Positions 1-7,399 of a stretch of 10,026 bases of DNA are shown one piece after another. The stretch is from an uncultured Actinomycetes bacterium. Lineage in GTDB: Bacteria > Actinomycetota > Actinomycetes > Nanopelagicales > Nanopelagicaceae. The position numbers were made by a program, and so were the translations under genes. The first letter of the stretch is position 1, and each line of letters opens with the position of its first letter. The notes beneath the pieces were generated by a model. The model did no database searches. It was given only the letters and a program-made list of their open reading frames with translations, and was not told where the DNA came from. The stretch lies in contig CAJAFH010000207.1 in the NCBI GenBank assembly GCA_903939005.1, positions 1-10,026 on the forward strand. The letters run 5' to 3'.

Positions 1-2450
1 TGCTACACCAGGTCTTTAGCTTTAACTCTCCAGTCTGGTTTAACGTGGGTACTAACGCGCCACAGCAAGTATCAGCTTGTTTCATTTTATCCGTAGATGA
101 CACCATGGATTCAATTCTTAACTGGTACCGCGAAGAAGGAATGATCTTCAAGGGCGGTTCAGGTGCTGGTCTAAACCTTTCACGCATTCGTTCATCAAAG
201 GAACTACTTAAGTCAGGTGGCACAGCCTCTGGCCCAGTTTCATTTATGCGCGGTGCTGATGCATCTGCAGGCACCATCAAGTCAGGTGGCGCAACACGTC
301 GTGCGGCCAAGATGGTTGTTCTAGATGTTAATCACCCAGATATCGAAGAATTCATTGAGACCAAGGTTGCTGAAGAAGACAAGATTCGCGCACTTCGCGA
401 TGCTGGCTTTGACATGGACCTCGGTGGCAAAGACATCATCTCGGTTCAATACCAGAATGCAAATAACTCAGTTCGTGTTAGCGATGAATTCATGCGCGCA
501 TACGAAAACGGTACAGGCTTTGGGTTAACTGCTCGTTCAACTGGAGAAGTTATTGAAACAGTTGATGCACGCGCGCTATTCCGCAAGATGGCCGAAGCTG
601 CATGGGCATGCGCCGATCCAGGAATTCAATATGACGACACCATCAATGATTGGCACACCAATCCTGAGACCGGTCGCATCAACGCATCAAACCCATGTTC
701 TGAATACATGTCACTAGATAACTCATCTTGTAACTTGGCTTCACTTAACTTGATGAAGTTCCTTAAGGCCGATGGTTCATTTGATGCAAAGACATTTGCT
801 CGTGCAGCTGAAGTAATCATCACTGCAATGGATATCTCAATCTGTTTCGCAGATTTCCCAACTCAAGCAATCGGTGACACAACTCGTGCATACCGTCAGC
901 TTGGAATCGGATACGCAAACCTTGGCGCACTACTTATGGCATCAGGTCTTGCATATGACTCTGAAGGTGGCCGCGCCCTTGCTGGTGCGATCACATCGCT
1001 AATGTCAGGTGTTACTTACAAGCGTTCAGCTGAACTAGCTGGCATTGTTGGTCCATACGATGGTTTCGCACAGAACGCAAAGCCACATGCTCGCGTTATG
1101 CGCAAGCACGCAGCTGCATCATCATCTGCTAAGTCAATGACAACTCTTGATAAAGATGTTTGGGCCGAAGCTAACAAGGCTTGGGATGCATGTCTTTCAA
1201 CTGGCGATAAGAACGGCTGGCGTAACGCACAGATTTCTGTGCTTGCCCCAACTGGCACTATCGGCCTAATGATGGATTGCGATACAACCGGTATCGAACC
1301 TGACTTCTCACTAGTTAAGTTCAAGAAGCTAGTTGGCGGCGGTTCAATGCAGATCGTTAACCAGACTGTGCCAGCAGCTCTTAAGAAGCTTGGCTACACA
1401 GATGAGACCATCGAAGCAATTGTTGAATTCATTGCAAACAACGGACACGTCATTGATGCACCTGGCCTAAAGCTAGAGCACTACGACGTATTCGATTGCG
1501 CACTAGGTGCACGATCAATCGCGCCAATGGGCCACGTTCGCATGATGGCTGCATGTCAGCCATTCCTATCAGGTGCGATTTCAAAGACCGTTAACCTGCC
1601 AGAAGATGCAACTGTTGAAGATGTCGAAGAGGTTTACTACGAGAGTTGGAAACTAGGCATCAAGGCACTTGCTGTTTATCGCGACAATTGCAAAGTTGGT
1701 CAACCGTTATCTGATGGCAAGGCAAAGAAGAAGGATGTTGAAGTTGAAGCGGTAGCACCTGCTGCTGCAACACGTAAGCGCCTTCCAAAGTCTCGTCCAT
1801 CAACTACAACATCATTTGCAGTCGGTGGCGCCGAGGGTTACATGACTTCAGGTGCTTACGCTGATGGCGCACTTGGCGAAGTATTCCTAAAGCTAGGCAA
1901 GCAAGGTTCAACACTTGCCGGTGTAATGGATGCCTTCTCAATTGCAGTATCAATTGGTTTGCAATACGGCGTGCCACTAGAGACCTTCGTAGAGAAGTTC
2001 ACTAACTTGCGCTTCGAGCCAGCTGGTATGACTGATGATCAAGATATTCGTATGGCGCAATCAATGATGGATTACATCTTCCGTCGTCTAGCACTTGATT
2101 ACTTGCCATTTGAAACTCGTAGCGGAATGGGTCTCTACACAACTGCAGAGCGCGCCCGCGCCCTGGAGACCGGTGAATATGCTCAAGATGTTGCAGCAGT
2201 CACCGAGACCTTGTCGCAATCAGCAGCTCCTGCTGCAGCGCCAGTTGCTCCAGCAGCACCAGCAGCCAAGGTTCAAGATGTGAAGATCGAAGAAGCACCA
2301 CGTGCTTACAACTCTTCAACTGAACTGATGGAAGCAATCACCGGTATCGCCTCCGACGCTCCGCTATGTATGACTTGCGGCGTGAAGATGCGTGCATCAG
2401 GTGCCTGCTACGTCTGCGAAGGCTGCGGCAACACCTCAGGCTGCAGCTAA
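1..2450 (+). CDS. nrdJ: Adenosylcobalamin-dependent (class II) ribonucleoside-diphosphate reductase, 5'-truncated by window edge
   Basis: This enzyme reduces ribonucleotides to deoxyribonucleotides in the cytoplasm, using adenosylcobalamin as radical source. The reading frame is open from base 3, so the ATG/GTG codons near base 45 are internal and the real start lies upstream. About 815 residues are visible; the family is usually above 900, so roughly the first 100-150 residues are missing. Key residues are visible. A redox Cys in QQVSACFIL has its codon at 78-80. The NPCSE motif (codons 690-704) supplies the Asn, thiyl-radical Cys and Glu. A second redox Cys lies in SSCNLASLNL (codon 729). 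The LAPTGTIG loop starts near 1245. A TSCPD-type domain spans about 1775-2110, then an Ala/Pro-rich linker (about 2214-2270), then a Cys-rich tail with CxxC and CxxCxxC (Cys codons 2367-2444) that probably re-reduces the active site or binds zinc. Lysine codons are almost all AAG, as expected for a highly expressed gene. Identification is firm; NrdJ versus another class II name is a matter of convention. Confidence 0.96.
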   Translation, partial: LHQVFSFNSPVWFNVGTNAPQQVSACFILSVDDTMDSILNWYREEGMIFKGGSGAGLNLSRIRSSKELLKSGGTASGPVSFMRGADASAGTIKSGGATRRAAKMVVLDVNHPDIEEFIETKVAEEDKIRALRDAGFDMDLGGKDIISVQYQNANNSVRVSDEFMRAYENGTGFGLTARSTGEVIETVDARALFRKMAEAAWACADPGIQYDDTINDWHTNPETGRINASNPCSEYMSLDNSSCNLASLNLMKFLKADGSFDAKTFARAAEVIITAMDISICFADFPTQAIGDTTRAYRQLGIGYANLGALLMASGLAYDSEGGRALAGAITSLMSGVTYKRSAELAGIVGPYDGFAQNAKPHARVMRKHAAASSSAKSMTTLDKDVWAEANKAWDACLSTGDKNGWRNAQISVLAPTGTIGLMMDCDTTGIEPDFSLVKFKKLVGGGSMQIVNQTVPAALKKLGYTDETIEAIVEFIANNGHVIDAPGLKLEHYDVFDCALGARSIAPMGHVRMMAACQPFLSGAISKTVNLPEDATVEDVEEVYYESWKLGIKALAVYRDNCKVGQPLSDGKAKKKDVEVEAVAPAAATRKRLPKSRPSTTTSFAVGGAEGYMTSGAYADGALGEVFLKLGKQGSTLAGVMDAFSIAVSIGLQYGVPLETFVEKFTNLRFEPAGMTDDQDIRMAQSMMDYIFRRLALDYLPFETRSGMGLYTTAERARALETGEYAQDVAAVTETLSQSAAPAAAPVAPAAPAAKVQDVKIEEAPRAYNSSTELMEAITGIASDAPLCMTCGVKMRASGACYVCEGCGNTSGCS

Positions 2451-2509
2451 GACACGCTCATCTAAATGGAAGGTTTAGGGTTGAAAAGCCACTAAACTAA
2501 CCTCATATT

Positions 2510-2556
2510 AAAGAAACTACCTTCGCGGGTTATCCGGTTCGCGGGGGTTTTTCTTT
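2510..2556 (+). terminator. Intrinsic terminator after nrdJ
   Basis: Bases 2520-2529 (CCTTCGCGGG) can pair with 2538-2547 (TTCGCGGGGG) around an 8-nt loop. CGCG pairs with CGCG in the middle, flanked by G-U wobbles and two closing C-G pairs. The stem is followed by TTTTTCTTT (2548-2556). Its last seven bases, TTTCTTT, are complementary to AAAGAAA at 2510-2516, so the hairpin can extend and could also work on the other strand. It sits 60 nt after the nrdJ stop. The two arms are the same 8-mer, TTCGCGGG, in direct orientation. Confidence 0.85.
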
Positions 2557-2678
2557 GCCCAAAAACAGCTAGCTTCAAATAGCTGCTGGGCACGGGCAGG
2601 GGATTTCCCGAGAAATACTTTATGACACTCTGGGGGCGTTGCAGGGATATCTCTGCAAAGAGGTTCACTCTTATAACT

Positions 2679-3707
2679 ATGAATATTTCATTTCAAATAA
2701 GAAACCGACAACTTCTATGGGCAGCATTTCTATTGCTCATTCCAGATACTTTCTTCTGGTACTCATCACTTGGTTCGGCTTGGTCTGATCCTTCAGAATC
2801 TTTTAACTTTCTGAGCTCAGATACCTATCTGTCGGCAAGTGCGGTTGTTTATTTGCTGCTCTTTTTCATTTTATTCGTTAAAGGTGATCGAGTCTGGAAA
2901 CCATATTTCATGGTCTTAGCAACCCTTATGGGAATCTACCGATTCATATCGCTAGCAGATACTTGGAATAAAGAAGGCACTGCTGGAAAAACAATTCTAA
3001 ATAATTTATTCGTAAAGTTTGATGATCAGTTGCCTTTGCAGTTGTTATCAACCATTGCAATGATCATTATTATCGGGCTTTCATTTAATGAGTTTAAGAA
3101 AGTTAGTTCTATTACCAAAGCCCTATGGAATCGGGCTTTTGGGACATCGGAGCTATCGTTAAAGACGATCTTGGCAACGGTGATCTATTTAGTGGCTACC
3201 CTCGGCCTGGCTGTCACAGAATTTATAACACTTAAGAATGATGCTGCCTTTCGCTCTCAGCAATACATGGAAGCCGGATTTCAATGGACGCTAGCATTTG
3301 GCTGGATCTTTGGGATCTTAATTATTTTGCTAGATGTAATCATCTTGTCGGTGCTAGCCGTATTCTTCTTTACGACAATCCATATTTGGTGGAAAGAGCT
3401 AGTTCAGCTCTGGCAATCACTTAAAGACTTCCGCGTTAACAAATACATAACCCGATTAATCACCGGCTATATCTATACCTACCTCTTCATTTTCACGGTG
3501 ATTGTGATGGCGTTGGTGACACCTATCGCCACTTTCGGTCTTTATGGCGCAACTTATGGAAATGAGATTAAGCCGATCTTGGCGGTGTTTATGTTGACCG
3601 GTGTGCTTCTCGGAATTTTCGTGACGATGGCCATCTTGTTGGCAATTCGCCTATTGGTAGAAGTCTCAGTGGCCCTTATTCATATTGCCCAGAACACCAG
3701 CAGATAA
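2679..3707 (+). CDS. Polytopic membrane protein, function unknown, C-terminal part DUF4282-like
   Basis: I do not recognise a characterised family for the whole protein. With the start at 2679 it has 342 residues and about seven or eight hydrophobic segments, near residues 12-30, 50-68, 74-93, 119-137, 164-184, 204-235 (long, perhaps two), 262-285 and 300-326. The last third has two membrane helices followed by RLLVEVSVALIHIAQNT. This recalls the DUF4282 pattern, in which the second helix runs into an R-x-L-x-E-x-x-x-x-x-x-x-I-A-x-N tail. That resemblance is from memory. An in-frame ATG at 2622 would add 19 residues (Trp-, Cys- and Arg-containing, unlike a normal N-terminus). I prefer 2679 because it gives a short polar N-terminus just before the first helix. 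Neither start has a well-spaced Shine-Dalgarno site. The gene follows the nrdJ terminator, so it should have its own promoter, which I could not place. The hydrolase gene starts 31 nt downstream. Confidence 0.8.
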   Translation: MNISFQIRNRQLLWAAFLLLIPDTFFWYSSLGSAWSDPSESFNFLSSDTYLSASAVVYLLLFFILFVKGDRVWKPYFMVLATLMGIYRFISLADTWNKEGTAGKTILNNLFVKFDDQLPLQLLSTIAMIIIIGLSFNEFKKVSSITKALWNRAFGTSELSLKTILATVIYLVATLGLAVTEFITLKNDAAFRSQQYMEAGFQWTLAFGWIFGILIILLDVIILSVLAVFFFTTIHIWWKELVQLWQSLKDFRVNKYITRLITGYIYTYLFIFTVIVMALVTPIATFGLYGATYGNEIKPILAVFMLTGVLLGIFVTMAILLAIRLLVEVSVALIHIAQNTSR

Positions 3708-3726
3708 GGAACTTTAGGCAGTCTGT

Positions 3727-3739
3727 TAATATTTCAAGA
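3727..3739 (+). promoter_or_regulatory. Probable leaderless-type -10 element for the esterase gene
   Basis: TAATAT at 3727-3732 fits the TAnnnT -10 pattern and ends 6 nt before the ATG at 3739. This spacing would place transcription start on or next to the start codon. No Shine-Dalgarno-like sequence lies just upstream of that ATG (TATTTCAAG). Leaderless mRNAs with this layout are common in actinobacteria. No clear -35 box was found. Confidence 0.5.
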
Positions 3740-4563
3740 TGGCTAGTGAGATTGAGTATTTCATTGAGGGCGTCAGCAGCCCCGTGCACCGCTTTAATCT
3801 AGGTGATCGCACAATTGAATACTGGGCTCCTGAAACAGCCACGGATCGAATTCTCATCGCTCATGATGGTCAATGTATTTTTGATACCAGAACAGCCAAG
3901 AAATCAACAACATGGGAGTTAGCCCAAAACTCGATCAAAGTAGCGGCAGAATTAAATGTGACGCCACCTTTGATTATTGGCATCTGGCACCAAGGTCAAG
4001 TAGGGGATTCGGTTGCTCGCGGCCTTGATCTTTCACCAGATAGTTACTTTAAATCAGGCATTCCGCTCTTTCCGAAGAATGGTCCATTTGATATCAACGC
4101 AACAAAGGGCGATGTATATTTAAATGAGATATTTACGTCATACCTTCCCGAAGTTTTAAGTCGCACGAATGCTGCTTATTCACCTGAGAGAACAGCAATG
4201 ATTGGTGCCAGCAGAGGCGGGCTCAGTACGTTGTATGCACTCAAGGATCACTCAGAAAAGTTTCATACTGCGCTGGCACATTCCACACATTGGACTATCG
4301 GAAAGTACCCGCTAGTTGATTTAACCATTGCTGGCTTGCCTGAGCCGGGCAAACATAAAATTTGGATGGCTCATGGCACGCAAGGATTTGATTCAGAGTA
4401 TGGCGAGTTTCAAGATCATGCCCACAAGTTGTTGCTGGATAAGGGGTATTCATTTGATCGCGATTTAGCTTTCACTCTTTATGAAGGTGCTGCGCACACC
4501 GAATCTGCCTGGGCTGCCCAAGTAGGAGATTCACTTCGTTTTTGGATAAACAAATCGTTATAA
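3739..4563 (+). CDS. Alpha/beta-hydrolase, putative esterase family (Esterase D/Fes-like)
   Basis: This 274-residue protein has the layout of the putative esterase family (PF00756, which includes esterase D, enterochelin esterase and mycolyltransferases). An early strand, RILIAHDGQ (about residues 37-45), matches the family's 'DGQ' strand. The nucleophile elbow GASRGG carries Ser158. D218, in HGTQGFDSEYGEF, is a reasonable acid, and His253, in GAAHTESAW, fits the family's G-x-x-H-x-E-x-x-W end motif. The full triad is therefore visible and the enzyme is probably active. There is no signal peptide or membrane segment, so it should act in the cytoplasm on an ester or thioester that the sequence does not reveal. 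It ends 28 nt before the -35 box of the LacI-type gene, with no obvious terminator between them. It could be a carboxylesterase, acyl-sugar esterase or siderophore-type esterase; no nearby gene favours a siderophore role. Confidence 0.85.
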   Translation: MASEIEYFIEGVSSPVHRFNLGDRTIEYWAPETATDRILIAHDGQCIFDTRTAKKSTTWELAQNSIKVAAELNVTPPLIIGIWHQGQVGDSVARGLDLSPDSYFKSGIPLFPKNGPFDINATKGDVYLNEIFTSYLPEVLSRTNAAYSPERTAMIGASRGGLSTLYALKDHSEKFHTALAHSTHWTIGKYPLVDLTIAGLPEPGKHKIWMAHGTQGFDSEYGEFQDHAHKLLLDKGYSFDRDLAFTLYEGAAHTESAWAAQVGDSLRFWINKSL

Positions 4564-4591
4564 AAATATCGTTGCTAAATCTCCAAATCCC

Positions 4592-4620
4592 TTGACTTCG
4601 GTAAACCCCAGCACTAACTT
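4592..4620 (+). promoter_or_regulatory. Promoter of the LacI-type regulator/transporter operon
   Basis: A -35 box TTGACT (4592-4597) and a -10 box TAACTT (4615-4620, TAnnnT) are separated by 17 nt. This predicts transcription start near 4627, inside the palindromic operator that follows. Placement directly upstream of the regulator gene and overlap with the operator support it. The spacer also holds a GTAAAC half-site (4601-4606) identical to one arm of the operator. Confidence 0.7.
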
Positions 4621-4639
4621 ACTGTAAACGTTTACAGTA
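4620..4639 (+). promoter_or_regulatory. LacI-family operator, perfect 20-bp palindrome
   Basis: TACTGTAAACGTTTACAGTA reads the same on both strands and is centred on CG. This is the hallmark of LacI/GalR-family operators, where the hinge helices insert at the central CpG. It overlaps the last base of the predicted -10 box and covers the predicted start of transcription, which suits repression by blocking RNA polymerase. It lies 15 nt upstream of the ATG of a LacI-type gene, so autoregulation of the whole operon is the simplest reading. Confidence 0.88.
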
Positions 4640-4654
4640 GGAAGGAGCGGGGCG

Positions 4655-5656
4655 ATGACTCGAAGCACTAAAACCAGAGCAACTATGCATGACGTCGCCC
4701 GCGAAGCCAACGTTTCAATAGCTTCAGTTTCACGCTTCATTAATGGCCAGACAGTGCGCGAAGAGATCGAGCCAAGAATTACCAAAGCAATCTCATCCCT
4801 TAATTTCAAGCCAAATTCAGCAGGTAGAGCGCTTCGAGCAAGTAAAACCCAGCAAATCTGCCTTTCGGTGCCTGATATTTCAAACCCGGTTTATCAAACT
4901 ATTACTAAAGGCGTTCAAAACATCCTCAATGAGACTGATTACCGTTTGATGTTAGCGCCGCGAAACATGTCAGTTGAAGAAAATTTGGCTTTGATCGATT
5001 CTCTTGATTCAAATTATGCCGATGGCTTTATCTTTCTATCCTTAGTTGATGATCCAAGGATTAGAAAAGCTTTTCTAAAATTAAGTATTCCGGCTGTAGT
5101 AATTGGAAACGTCGAAGTCCATGAAGAAGTAGACACAATAAAAGTATCCTCGGGTGCAGTCGAATTAGCTCTTACTTTTCTGGTCGATAAGTATGGCGGA
5201 GATGTTCTCTTCTTAAATGGTCCAACTTCTACGATTCCTGGACGAAACCGAGAGAAAGGCTTCCTCGAGGCTATGCAAAATCGAGGCATTGACGGCACTA
5301 AACATGTTGTTGAAGCCGAAAGTTTTAATGTTGACGCTGGTTTAGCGGCTCTGGCAAAAGTTAAAAATATAAGCAAATATCGCTCGATTATCTGCGCTAA
5401 TGACTTGTTAGCAGCGGCAGCCTTGCGTTTTTTATCAACTTTGAAAATTGAAGTTCCAAATAAAATTGCAGTTATCGGAATTGATAATACTGATCTAGCA
5501 AGCGTTCTCAGTCCAGCCCTAACTTCGATTGACTATAAGTCTGAGTATCGCGGCGAGCTGGCCGCCAAGTTCATTTTAGATCGACTGAACGATCCGACTA
5601 CGGCCTATCGAAAGATCAGTATTGCTCCAGAATTAGTCGAACGGGAATCGGCATGA
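4655..5656 (+). CDS. LacI/GalR-family transcriptional regulator of the downstream transporter operon
   Basis: This 333-residue repressor has the standard length and layout. The N-terminal helix-turn-helix starts at TMHDVAREANVSIASVSRF (about residues 10-28). A hinge region, LNFKPNSAGRALRASKTQ (about 49-66), includes the ALR leucine that inserts at the central CpG. A periplasmic-binding-protein-like effector domain follows, with the typical VPDISNPVYQ opening, IICANDLLAAAALR and VIGIDNTDLAS segments. It should bind the palindrome at 4620-4639 and respond to a small sugar-like molecule linked to the transporter. The start at 4655 is fixed by AAGGAG at 4642-4647 with a 7-nt spacer. The stop codon overlaps the next start (ATGA, 5653-5656), so translation is coupled to the permeases. 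Lysine codons are mostly AAA (14 AAA, 5 AAG), as expected for a modestly expressed gene. Confidence 0.95.
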   Translation: MTRSTKTRATMHDVAREANVSIASVSRFINGQTVREEIEPRITKAISSLNFKPNSAGRALRASKTQQICLSVPDISNPVYQTITKGVQNILNETDYRLMLAPRNMSVEENLALIDSLDSNYADGFIFLSLVDDPRIRKAFLKLSIPAVVIGNVEVHEEVDTIKVSSGAVELALTFLVDKYGGDVLFLNGPTSTIPGRNREKGFLEAMQNRGIDGTKHVVEAESFNVDAGLAALAKVKNISKYRSIICANDLLAAAALRFLSTLKIEVPNKIAVIGIDNTDLASVLSPALTSIDYKSEYRGELAAKFILDRLNDPTTAYRKISIAPELVERESA

Positions 5657-6549
5657 CAAAGAGAATCTCCACAATCAAGAATCAAGACAGATCAGTCAAA
5701 ATTCTTCTTTCTCCTCTGCTTGTTTTAATTATTTTGGTGAGCACGATCCCAATTATTCTTTCAATATTGGCTTCGTTCACTGACTGGGTAGCTGGAATTG
5801 ACGTAGATATCAATTTCGTTGGTCTTACTAACTTCAGATACATGCTGACAGATATGCAGTTTTTTGCCTCATTTAGGCTTGGCTTGATCTGGTCTATTCT
5901 CGTAACGCTTCTAACCACAATCATGGGTGTTTGTGTGGCACTGCTGCTCAACCAAAATAAGCGATACATGTTCCCGTTGAAGTTATTAGCACTTTCCCCT
6001 TGGGCAATGTCACCACCAGCTATCGCAGTTATCTGGATTACCTTAATGAACGTTAACAGCGGCCCATTCAATGTGATTCTTAGAAAACTTAATGTTCCAG
6101 CGGGCGAAATTGGTTTTCTAGAAGATCCAACTCTCTTTTTCCCAACCTTACTTGTTATTGGCGCGTGGGCCTTGATGCCAATGATTACCTTGTCCGCGTT
6201 AGCCTCTTTAAAAATACTCTCACGCGAACTCTCAGAAGCAATGGATATTGATGGAGTTACTCCACTACAAAAACTACGCCATTTGATTCTTCCGCACCTT
6301 CGCCCGGTATTAGTGCCGTTGTTTGCTTTAAACCTCATTTGGAACTTTGGCGCATTCGATTTGATTTATGTAATTCTTGGTTCATTCCCACCACCAAATT
6401 CCGAAATCCCAATTGTTTTTGCCTTCAGACAAGCATTTAAATATGGGCAGTTTGGATACGCAAGTGCTTTAGGCGTAACAATCGCATTATTCGAACTCGT
6501 ACTTGTCTATGTAATTTTGAAAAAGCAGATGCGTGAGAGCAATCAATGA
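5653..6549 (+). CDS. Carbohydrate ABC transporter permease, MalF/UgpA-like
   Basis: This is a 298-residue inner-membrane permease of the CUT1 class (PF00528), one half of the transmembrane channel of a binding-protein-dependent importer. After a short basic N-terminus, a first helix (about residues 16-40) leads into a loop with FVGLTNFRYML, a typical MalF-type sequence before helix 2. About six helices are visible. The cytoplasmic coupling ('EAA') motif is E195-A-M-D-I-D-G201 with LP at 213-214, and contacts the ATPase. The start is set by ATGA overlap with the LacI-type gene. The gene in turn overlaps the next permease by ATGA at 6546-6549, so the two halves are probably made in equal amounts. 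The substrate cannot be read from the sequence. Confidence 0.94.
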   Translation: MTKRISTIKNQDRSVKILLSPLLVLIILVSTIPIILSILASFTDWVAGIDVDINFVGLTNFRYMLTDMQFFASFRLGLIWSILVTLLTTIMGVCVALLLNQNKRYMFPLKLLALSPWAMSPPAIAVIWITLMNVNSGPFNVILRKLNVPAGEIGFLEDPTLFFPTLLVIGAWALMPMITLSALASLKILSRELSEAMDIDGVTPLQKLRHLILPHLRPVLVPLFALNLIWNFGAFDLIYVILGSFPPPNSEIPIVFAFRQAFKYGQFGYASALGVTIALFELVLVYVILKKQMRESNQ

Positions 6550-7361
6550 AGACTTTAAGAGTAATCGGAACTGTATTCTTCACGATCTTCTTTGGGCTGC
6601 CTCTTTTTTGGCTGGTTTCAACTTCGCTTAAACAAGAATTACAGATTGGCAGTAGTGATTTAATCTGGTTCCCAACTAAACCAGACTGGGCAAATTACGC
6701 CGAAGCGGTTAATCGAAGCGGAATTCTAGTTGCGGCATGGAATAGTTTGTGGATGTCTGCAGTGTCTGCATTTATCACCACCGCTGTAACGGCTCCTGCA
6801 GCTTACTTGGTGGCGCAATCACGAGGCTGGTTTTCAAAAGTGGCAACTGGCTGGGTTTTAAGCTCCCAAGTCTTCCCATCAATTTTGACTGTTTTCCCAC
6901 TCTTCTTAATTTACGTAAAAATTGGTCTATTCAATACTTTTGCCGGAGCCATAATTCTTTACGTTATTTTCAATTTGCCGTTTTCACTTTGGCTGCAGCG
7001 TGGCTTCGTTAAGAATGTTCCTACCGAGATTCTAGAAGCTGGCAGGATCGATGGCGCATCTGGACTCAAAGTACTTCGTTATGTGGTCTTTCCGTTGATT
7101 CTGCCTGGATCAATCGTGGTCTTTATTTATGCATTCATTAACACTTGGAATAACTTCCTAGTGGCAACAGTGTTCTTGCAAGGTAATGAAAAGCAAACGC
7201 TTACGACTCAACTTGCAAGATTTATCGGAACAGAAGGGTTAGGTTTATTCGGTCCATTCGCAGCAGCGACTGTGCTTTCGGTAATCCCAACGCTTCTCTT
7301 GTTCATCGTACTGCAACGAAAATTCACAGCTAACTTGGTCGCAGGTGCAGTCAAGAGTTAG
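6546..7361 (+). CDS. Carbohydrate ABC transporter permease, MalG/UgpE-like
   Basis: This is the 271-residue partner permease of the same importer. The N-terminal helix (FFTIFFGLPLFWLVSTSLK, about residues 11-29) followed by the Trp/Pro-rich WFPTKPDWANY stretch is typical of MalG-type subunits. The coupling motif is E164-A-G-R-I-D-G170, followed by VFPLILPG. About six helices are present. No ABC ATPase gene lies next to it. CUT1 importers in Gram-positive bacteria often share one multitask ATPase (MsmK-like) encoded elsewhere, and that is the likely case here. The binding-protein gene starts 38 nt downstream. Confidence 0.94.
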   Translation: MKTLRVIGTVFFTIFFGLPLFWLVSTSLKQELQIGSSDLIWFPTKPDWANYAEAVNRSGILVAAWNSLWMSAVSAFITTAVTAPAAYLVAQSRGWFSKVATGWVLSSQVFPSILTVFPLFLIYVKIGLFNTFAGAIILYVIFNLPFSLWLQRGFVKNVPTEILEAGRIDGASGLKVLRYVVFPLILPGSIVVFIYAFINTWNNFLVATVFLQGNEKQTLTTQLARFIGTEGLGLFGPFAAATVLSVIPTLLLFIVLQRKFTANLVAGAVKS

Positions 7362-7390
7362 TCGTGATGTTTTAAAAACCAACCAATGTA

Positions 7391-7399
7391 GGGGGAGAA
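7391..7399 (+). promoter_or_regulatory. Strong ribosome binding site of the solute-binding-protein gene
   Basis: GGGGGAG (7391-7397) directly precedes the ATG at 7400 with a very short spacer. If the pairing is shifted to AGGGGG (7390-7395), the spacer is 4 nt. It decides the start at 7400 and fits high expression of the binding protein. Confidence 0.65.

Noticed and set aside
1016..1324. Reverse-strand open frame of 102 codons within nrdJ
   Set aside because: It lies fully antisense to conserved class II reductase coding sequence, and no start signal supports it.
2481..2511. TTGAAA followed 17 nt later by CATATT as a promoter after nrdJ
   Set aside because: Transcription from it would start within the terminator hairpin and be stopped at once, and no gene or RNA follows before the stem. 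Chance similarity in AT-rich spacer is likelier.
2622..2678. N-terminal extension of the membrane protein to the ATG at 2622
   Set aside because: The extra 19 residues are atypical and unsupported by a ribosome site. It remains possible, since the 2679 start also lacks a clear one.
4558..4809. Reverse-strand open frame of 83 codons across the LacI-type promoter and gene start
   Set aside because: It covers the promoter, operator and helix-turn-helix coding region on the other strand, resembles no family, and its codons mirror the real gene.
5682..6338. Reverse-strand open frame of 218 codons within the first permease gene
   Set aside because: It is antisense to a clear MalF-type permease with helices and an EAA motif; its translation is Ser/Ile/Lys-rich with no recognisable domain.
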